Source: Planctomycetales bacterium 71-10 (GTDB lineage: Bacteria; Planctomycetota; Planctomycetia; Isosphaerales; Isosphaeraceae). From it: a stretch of 37,248 bases of DNA. Position numbers and translations under genes: made by a program. Where the stretch lies: positions 6,907 through 44,154 of the forward strand of contig MKTT01000137.1 in assembly GCA_001898385.1 (NCBI GenBank), given 5' to 3'. The notes under the pieces were generated by a model, which saw only the letters and a list, made by a program, of their open reading frames with translations, ran no database searches and had not been told where the DNA came from. Numbering within the stretch: the first letter of the stretch is position 1; each line of letters opens with the position of its first letter. Shown here piece after piece: positions 32,003 to 37,248 of the stretch.

Positions 32003-33133
32003 TCAGTAGGTCACGCCGACCGGCAAGCCGTCGGGCGGATTCTGGAAGACGTTCGTCGACGGAGAGCCGACGACGCCGGTCGACGCCTCGCCGTTGACCG
32101 TCGACACCAGCTTCACCAGCTCCAGCCGGTTCGCCGGCTGGTTGGGCAGGTTCAGCTTGTTGTAGGGGTCGATCACCACGCCGAGGTAGTAGGTGCTCGG
32201 GCTGGTCGGCAGCGCGGCGTTCACGCCGTTGATCGTCACGATGTTGTTCCGCTGGGTGACGATGTTGTGGCGCAGCCAGCGCGTGCCGCGGGCGTGCCGG
32301 GCGGCGTTCGGCAACGGCGTGGAGTTCACGCCGCCGATCCCGCCGGAGATCGTGTACAGCGACACGACCGAGCTGCCCAGGTTGAAGTCGGGCGAGGTCG
32401 ACGCCACCACGGCCACCTCGACGTCCGACGTCAGGGCCGCCGCCCCCAGGTTGGCGATCTGGATCTGCGGCGCGATCACGTCGCCCGGCGACAGGCCCGT
32501 CGCGGGGAGATCGAACGAGACGGCGCGGAGCGTGGGCGTCGCCGGCGCGGCCGTCAGGTTGACGAGCATCGGCGGGCTGACGTTGTTGCGATAGCTCGAC
32601 TCCAGCACGTTGCGGTCGTAGTTGGCGACCAGCCGGACCGTATATTCGCCGGCGGCCGCATAGCCCGCGGGCCGCTCGGGGAGCGTCAACGTCGCCTGGA
32701 ACTGCTCGATGCTGTTCTGGCCGACCGCCGGCGCGTCGATCGTCCCGACCTGCACGCCCGACGCCAGCCCTCGCCCGCGCGGGACGAGGAACACGGCGAC
32801 GGTGGACGCGGCCGCGTCGGCCTGGCTGGGCGTGTAATACGGCGGGTTGACGGTCCCGTCCGGGCCGACGCCGACCTGGAACGGCGGCGTCAAGGCCGTC
32901 GGCTCGGTGATGGTGCTGGCCCCGAGGTTCCGGAGCGTCACGTCGACCGTGAGCGTCCCGCCCCACTGGGTGGCGGGGGCGGACTCGCCGGTGATCGACA
33001 GGTCGGCCAGCGAGAAGCCGAGCGAGGTATACGCCATCAGCTCGCGGCCTTCGAGCCGCTCCGGCGCGGCCGGCCCGACCCGGCGGCGCGCCCGGCGAGC
33101 CCGACGCCCGCGCAGTGAATCCCATGAGAACAC
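32003..33133 (-). CDS. Planctomycete surface protein with CARDB-like domains
   Basis: This 376-residue protein has an Arg-rich N-terminus followed by PERLEGRELMAYT (24-36). This is the LExRxLxA-type planctomycete extracellular motif that replaces a classical signal peptide in many large exported proteins of the phylum. Two CARDB/Ig-like beta domains follow, one opening LSITGESAPATQWGGTLTVDVTLRNLG and one LRAVSFDLPATGLSPGD. The rest is Asn/Thr-rich. GTG 33131-33133 is chosen because AGGGAGG lies 6 nt upstream, which keeps the motif about 30 residues from the start. The role is probably structural or adhesive. It lies 245 nt downstream of the O-antigen ligase gene. Confidence 0.85.
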   Translation of the reverse strand: MFSWDSLRGRRARRARRRVGPAAPERLEGRELMAYTSLGFSLADLSITGESAPATQWGGTLTVDVTLRNLGASTITEPTALTPPFQVGVGPDGTVNPPYYTPSQADAAASTVAVFLVPRGRGLASGVQVGTIDAPAVGQNSIEQFQATLTLPERPAGYAAAGEYTVRLVANYDRNVLESSYRNNVSPPMLVNLTAAPATPTLRAVSFDLPATGLSPGDVIAPQIQIANLGAAALTSDVEVAVVASTSPDFNLGSSVVSLYTISGGIGGVNSTPLPNAARHARGTRWLRHNIVTQRNNIVTINGVNAALPTSPSTYYLGVVIDPYNKLNLPNQPANRLELVKLVSTVNGEASTGVVGSPSTNVFQNPPDGLPVGVTY

Positions 33134-33378
33134 CGAACACCTCCCTGTCGCGGAGCACGGTAATGACGGACGGACCGGGTCGCGCCCTCCCCGCCGGCGG
33201 GCCCGGGGCGCGCGAACCTCTCGATGGTCTGAACATCGTCCCGACGTCGCGCGGACATCGCCGCGAATCGCGCGCTTCCGCCCCCCTCGGTTCGCGTCGC
33301 GCCCGTCGCTCCGTGCGCCCCGCCCGCACCGCTCGCACCGGCCGCGCCTGTTCGTCCGGGGGTTCCGTCCGCGCGGGC

Positions 33379-35751
33379 TCAGGGGGGAGGCGACGGCCCC
33401 CCCTGCTCCTCCCAGCGCGGCAGCTCGTCCCGCAGGCGGGCGCGGACGGCGTCGGCGAGCTTCTTGTCGGCGTGGGGGGTGAGGGCGTCCAGCCGCAGGG
33501 CCTCGCGGGCCTCGGCGGCGGCGTCGGCGAACATGGAGATCTCCGCGCTGGCCTCGGCGAGCCGGGCGTGGAGCGACGCGTTGGTCGGATACAGCCGCGA
33601 GGCCGTCCGCACGGCCTCCACGACGCTCGCCCGCAGGGGGATGATCTCCTTCGGCGAGAGCGAGCCACCCACCCGCTTCAGCAGGTCGCGCACCGCCCCC
33701 GCCCGCTCGCTGTGCAGGCCCCAGGCGTCCGGGCTCCGCGGCGGCGACGCCGCCTTCAGCAGGAGCGCGGGGATGGTCCGCCAGCGCAGGTCCTCCGGCT
33801 TCGCCCCGCGCGCCTCCCACGCCAGCGACTGGAGATACGCGTGGCCCAGCCAGGGCCGCACGTTGTAGGGGTCGGCCGCCTCGGCCGCCTGGTACGCCGC
33901 CTCGGCCCGATCGAACTGCTGCGTCCCCAGCGCGACCTCCGCGCGCTCGATCGCGGCCTCCGACCTCCAGAACGGCAGGGTCGCCCCGAAATACGACCCG
34001 ACCAGAGCCGCCCAGCCGATCGCCAGCGCCCCGGCCGGGATCCGGCTCTCGACCTCGCGCAGCCGGCCGCTCCCCCGCCCTTCGCGCAGGTTCAGCCCGA
34101 GCGCCAGGAAGCCCCACAGCATCATCGCGACCGCCGGGAAGCTGAGGCCGCCTACCGCCAGCAGCGCGACCGTCACCGCCGCGCCCGCCGCCCCCAGCCC
34201 GAACGCCGGGACCGACGCCCGCCGCCAGAGCGGCAGCAGCAGCGCGGCGAACAGGCCCCACGCGACCGCCAGGACCAGCCATCGGATCAGCAGGTCTTCC
34301 AGGAACAGGTTCATCCGGCCCAGGACGAGGACCATCGCCAGCCCCAGCCCGGAGGCGGCCACCGGCCACGTCGGCAGGTCGCCGCGGGTCTCCTCGTCCC
34401 GGTCGTCGCGTAGCAGGATCAGGCCCAGGCCCGTCGCCAGCGCCCCGCCCAGCGCGAGGAACGCCCAGAACCCGGCGGTCGCCCAGGCTTCCAGGAACAG
34501 GTCGTGCGGGTCCTGGACCTCCTCGCTGGCCTGGGGCAGCTTGTAGCGGACGTAGTGGGCGCCGAAGTTCCCCGGCCCGACCCCGCGCCAGAAGTTGCCG
34601 GCCTGGATCGCCCTGCCGAACGTCGGGGCCTCCTCCGTGATCATGGCCCAGGTCGCCCGCCAGTATTCCGCCCGATAGCGCATCGACAGGTTCGACTGCG
34701 TGAGCACCTGCAGGTCGAGCCTCCCCGTCTTCAGGCCGACGACCGCCGAAGCCGCGACGACCACCGCGCCGGCGATGCCCAGGCCGATCAGCGCGCGCCG
34801 GGGGAGCAGCCGGCGCGCGTGCCACGCCAGCAGCGCCGCGGCGACCATCAGCCCGATCCAGGCGCTGCGGCCCTTGGTCATCACCAGACACGTCAGCAAC
34901 ACCAGCCCCGGGGCCGTCGCCGCCAGCAAGGCGGGCCATCGCGACGCGCCGGGCTCGACGGGCGTCGACAGGCCGCGAAGGCCCATGGCCATCACCAACA
35001 CCAGGGGGCCCACCAGGAACCCCGCCAGCGAGTTCGCCAGGCCGAACGTCGCGAACGGCTCGTTCGACTGGAGGACGCGATTCTCCAGCGCCGCGCGGCG
35101 GGGATCGTCGGTGGGGTCGGCCCCGCCGGGCGCGCCCATCTGCTGGCGCATGGCCTCGGGGTCCCGCCGATACGCCTCCTGAAGTTGGGGGATCTCCACC
35201 ACGCCCTGATAGATCCCGTACGCCCCGACCGCCGAGGCCGTCACCACCATCCCCAGCGCCAGCGCGGCGGACTCGCCCCGGCCGCGCGGCAGCCAGCGCA
35301 GCAGGAAGTACGCCACGCCCATCGCGGCCCATTCCCACGCCAGGTTCACGCCGATCCGCCAGTCCCCCGCGCGGCGGGCGCTGACGGCGACGAGGAACAT
35401 CAGGGCCGCGACGAAGCCGTCGGCCGGCGAGATCCGGAACGCGAACCGACCCGTCAGCAGCGACGGCGCGAGCGCGATCGCCGCGACGAGGAAGACGGCC
35501 AGGTCCCACCCCAGGCCGGCGGCGGCGCCCTCGCGGAGGGAGGGCTCGCTGGGCCAGTAGCCCCGCGCGGCGATCAGGGCCGCGAGCAGCCCCAGCGCCA
35601 GGCGGCGGAGGTTCTCGGCCCATCGCGACGCCTCGGACGCGGCGTCGTCGCGGGAGAGGTCAGGTGCTTCCCGGTCCGGCGTCGTCGCCCCCCGGCGGTC
35701 GGCCGGCCCCCGCGGCGAGGGGCGCGGCGGGTTCGAGCCTCGCCTGGCCAA
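33379..35751 (-). CDS. O-antigen ligase-like membrane protein with TPR tail
   Basis: This 790-residue protein has about a dozen transmembrane helices (about 45-570) and the Wzy_C/WaaL-type loop GVGPGNFGAHYVRYKL...DPHDLFLEAWATAGFWAF, with the conserved His. Such enzymes join or polymerise lipid-linked polysaccharide on the outer side of the membrane. The C-terminus (about 600-790) has TPR-like helices (QQFDRAEAAYQAAEAADPYN). The best start is a TTG at 35749-35751 with GGAG 8 nt upstream. It lies 92 nt inside the preceding gene, and no in-frame ATG or GTG precedes the first membrane helix. Whether it is a ligase or a polymerase cannot be decided. Confidence 0.88.
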   Translation of the reverse strand: MARRGSNPPRPSPRGPADRRGATTPDREAPDLSRDDAASEASRWAENLRRLALGLLAALIAARGYWPSEPSLREGAAAGLGWDLAVFLVAAIALAPSLLTGRFAFRISPADGFVAALMFLVAVSARRAGDWRIGVNLAWEWAAMGVAYFLLRWLPRGRGESAALALGMVVTASAVGAYGIYQGVVEIPQLQEAYRRDPEAMRQQMGAPGGADPTDDPRRAALENRVLQSNEPFATFGLANSLAGFLVGPLVLVMAMGLRGLSTPVEPGASRWPALLAATAPGLVLLTCLVMTKGRSAWIGLMVAAALLAWHARRLLPRRALIGLGIAGAVVVAASAVVGLKTGRLDLQVLTQSNLSMRYRAEYWRATWAMITEEAPTFGRAIQAGNFWRGVGPGNFGAHYVRYKLPQASEEVQDPHDLFLEAWATAGFWAFLALGGALATGLGLILLRDDRDEETRGDLPTWPVAASGLGLAMVLVLGRMNLFLEDLLIRWLVLAVAWGLFAALLLPLWRRASVPAFGLGAAGAAVTVALLAVGGLSFPAVAMMLWGFLALGLNLREGRGSGRLREVESRIPAGALAIGWAALVGSYFGATLPFWRSEAAIERAEVALGTQQFDRAEAAYQAAEAADPYNVRPWLGHAYLQSLAWEARGAKPEDLRWRTIPALLLKAASPPRSPDAWGLHSERAGAVRDLLKRVGGSLSPKEIIPLRASVVEAVRTASRLYPTNASLHARLAEASAEISMFADAAAEAREALRLDALTPHADKKLADAVRARLRDELPRWEEQGGPSPPP

Positions 35752-36871
35752 GAGTCCGCTCCGTTCTCGTTCCCGGTCCCGATCCGGCCCCCGAAAGCTC
35801 CAGGACCGCGACGATCCCCAGCAAGCAACCGGCCTGCGCCAGCACGACCCCCGCCCCCCAGGCGTCGAGCCGGTGGAGCAGCAGCGCCCCCAGCCCGCAC
35901 GCCAGGGTCACCAGGTCAATCGTCCAGACCGCCTGCGGCGGCGTCAAGCCGCGGCCGACCAGCCGGTGCGAGAAATGCCGGCGGTCCGGCTGGAACGGGC
36001 TCCGGCCCTCGCTCAGCCGGATCAGGATCACCGACGTCATGTCGTAGAGCGGCACCGCCATCACCAGCAGCGGCGTGAGCACCCCGAACGGCGACGCCGT
36101 CCCCTCCTGGAAGAAGTTCCCCGCCACGGTCATCGACCCCAGCAGGAACCCCAGGAAGTTGCTCCCGGCGTCCCCCATGTACAGCCGCGCCGGGGCGTGG
36201 TTGTGCACCAGGAACCCCGCCAGCGCCCCCGCGACGATCGCCAGCACCGCCGGCGCGAACAGCCCCCCCACCGCCGCCTGCGCCGCCGCGAACAGCACGG
36301 CCGCGATCAGCGCGACGCTCGCCGACAGGCCGTCCATGTTGTCCAGCATGTTGAAGGCGTTCGTCATCGCCGCGATCCAGAGCGTCGTCACCGCGCCGCC
36401 GATCAGCGGGTGCGTGAACGGCCCGAACAGCGTGACCCGCACCCCCGACGCCGCCACCAGCGCCGCGCAGCCGAGCTGCACCGCCAGCCGCGGCTTCCAG
36501 CCCAGGCCGACGCGGTCGTCGACGAACCCCATCACCATCATCACGGTGGCCAGCCCGAGGATCGTCGCCAACTCGCCCGCCCGCGACTGGAGCCCCGAGG
36601 CGTGCCGCGCGACCCCCTCCGGCAGCCGGCCGCCGTCGAGCAGCACGGCGGCCCCGCACGCCCCCAGCACCAGCACGACCGCCAGCCAGATCGCCACACC
36701 GCCCCCCAGCGGCACCGGGGCCTTGTGCCCCTTGTGCCCCCCGGGACGGTCCAGCAGGCCCCACCGCGGCGCCATCGTCCGGGCCAGCGCGCACAGCCCC
36801 GCGCAAAGCACGAACGCCGCCCCCGCCAGGGCCGGGCCGATCGTCAGGAGGAGGCGGACGTTCTCGGGCAT
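35660..36871 (-). CDS. WecA/MraY-like polyprenyl-phosphate sugar-1-phosphate transferase
   Basis: This 403-residue membrane enzyme is predicted to start a lipid-linked glycan by moving a UDP-sugar phosphate onto undecaprenyl phosphate. About ten membrane helices are visible. The catalytic loops include GFVDDRVGLGWKPRLA, NAFNMLDNMDG, LYMGDAGSNFLGFLLG and the HFSHRL histidine loop. The HFSHR form and the genomic setting favour WecA-type over MraY. The ATG at 36869-36871 lies 2 nt after the preceding stop. The last 30 codons overlap the ligase gene. Confidence 0.92.
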   Translation of the reverse strand: MPENVRLLLTIGPALAGAAFVLCAGLCALARTMAPRWGLLDRPGGHKGHKAPVPLGGGVAIWLAVVLVLGACGAAVLLDGGRLPEGVARHASGLQSRAGELATILGLATVMMVMGFVDDRVGLGWKPRLAVQLGCAALVAASGVRVTLFGPFTHPLIGGAVTTLWIAAMTNAFNMLDNMDGLSASVALIAAVLFAAAQAAVGGLFAPAVLAIVAGALAGFLVHNHAPARLYMGDAGSNFLGFLLGSMTVAGNFFQEGTASPFGVLTPLLVMAVPLYDMTSVILIRLSEGRSPFQPDRRHFSHRLVGRGLTPPQAVWTIDLVTLACGLGALLLHRLDAWGAGVVLAQAGCLLGIVAVLELSGAGSGPGTRTERTLGQARLEPAAPLAAGAGRPPGGDDAGPGST

Positions 36872-36873
36872 GG

Positions 36874-37140
36874 TCAGGATCCCGTCGACGGATCGTCGCA
36901 AGGCGGGGGCTTCAGCAGCCATCGCCGGACGGTCAGGCAGGCGACGAGCGCGGCGGCGAACACGACGAGCAGGCCGATCGTCCCGGCCCACTCGACCGTC
37001 CGGTCCGGCGGCCAGCCCCGGCGCTCGCCGCCGGAGAGGAGCCAGGCCAGGCCGAGCGGCCCGCCGAAGGTGATGGCGGACATCGCCCCCAGCAGCGCGT
37101 ACGCCGCGTTCGAAACCGGCTGCGTCCCCTGGCCGCTCAT
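36874..37140 (-). CDS. Small membrane protein, unknown
   Basis: This 88-residue protein starts MSGQGTQPVSNAAYALLGAMS and has two membrane segments (about 10-32 and 48-70), ending PPPCDDPSTGS. No family is recognised. Its ATG overlaps the upstream stop as ATGA, and its own stop is 2 nt before the WecA-like start, so it is embedded in the polysaccharide operon. It may be an accessory such as an AtpZ-like or chain-length-related helper, but nothing in it proves this. Confidence 0.65.
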   Translation of the reverse strand: MSGQGTQPVSNAAYALLGAMSAITFGGPLGLAWLLSGGERRGWPPDRTVEWAGTIGLLVVFAAALVACLTVRRWLLKPPPCDDPSTGS

Positions 37141-37248
37141 GACGACTTCGCCGCCTCGCGCTTCGACCGGCCGACGAGGCAATGGCTGTGGAGCTTCTCC
37201 TCGGCCGCCTTCAGCTCGGCGAGGATCGAGTCGGCCGCGGTCTCGGCG
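37137..37248 (-). CDS. C-terminal fragment of an unidentified protein (runs off the right edge)
   Basis: The last 36 codons of a minus-strand gene enter from the right: AETAADSILAELKAAEEKLH, then SHCLVGRSKREAAKSS and a stop at 37137-37139. The stop overlaps the next ATG as ATGA. The fragment is helical and charged, and too short to identify. Confidence 0.55.
   Translation of the reverse strand, partial: AETAADSILAELKAAEEKLHSHCLVGRSKREAAKSS

Overview
The window is high-GC bacterial DNA, most likely from a planctomycete and probably from the Isosphaeraceae. That placement is inferred from gene families, not from a marker tree. The pointers are a DUF1559 prepilin-like protein (27026-28069), a surface protein with the planctomycete-type extracellular motif ending LEGRELMA (32003-33133), a ceramidase-like secreted protein, a MTEPEW-type hypothetical protein typical of the phylum, and a sigma factor with a long HTH-containing N-terminus.

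Left end (1-5000, all minus strand): a translation cluster reads tRNA-Thr(TGT), tRNA-Tyr(GTA), tRNA-Gly(TCC), tRNA-Thr(GGT), tuf, rpmG, tRNA-Trp(CCA), behind a clear sigma-70-type promoter at 2492-2520. This is the classical tRNA-tufB arrangement, and secE-nusG probably follow beyond position 1. Upstream lie a small hypothetical gene and the 559-residue sigma factor.

5000-12300: two distantly related secreted proteins of unknown function (5697-7079 and 8218-9903) flank a 1.1-kb non-coding island of inverted repeats. They are followed by an FHA/zinc-ribbon/Ser-Thr kinase and an orphan phoU.

12275-15468 (minus): a probable five-gene operon holds a small membrane protein, a sugar-phosphate-isomerase-like TIM barrel, a membrane-anchored GT2 glycosyltransferase, DUF2784 and DUF488. 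Junctions are tight, including an ATGA overlap and an 11-nt overlap. 15544-19028 (plus): a hicAB toxin-antitoxin pair, metK and galK. 19044-22635 (minus): a large hybrid histidine kinase and msrA. 22812-24273 (plus): an Old Yellow Enzyme and a STAS protein. 24292-26601 (minus): RNase R.

27026-30276 (plus): the DUF1559 protein, a small NlpC/P60-like amidase without a signal peptide, and a ceramidase-like protein. 30643-37248 (minus): a YhaM-type exonuclease, a CARDB surface protein, an O-antigen ligase/TPR protein, a WecA/MraY-like phosphosugar transferase, a small membrane protein and the tail of another gene. The last four form a polysaccharide-assembly operon running in from the right edge.

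Three non-coding islands (7.4-7.6, 30.3-30.6 and 31.7-31.95 kb) each contain one head-to-head pair of the same hairpin-forming repeat. One also holds two perfect 20-nt palindromes. No transposase, CRISPR array, rRNA or replication origin was seen. Nothing amounts to a proven new system. The strongest leads are the repeat family, the multi-HTH sigma factor, the divergent EF-Tu switch I, the orphan amidase and the secreted paralogue pair.
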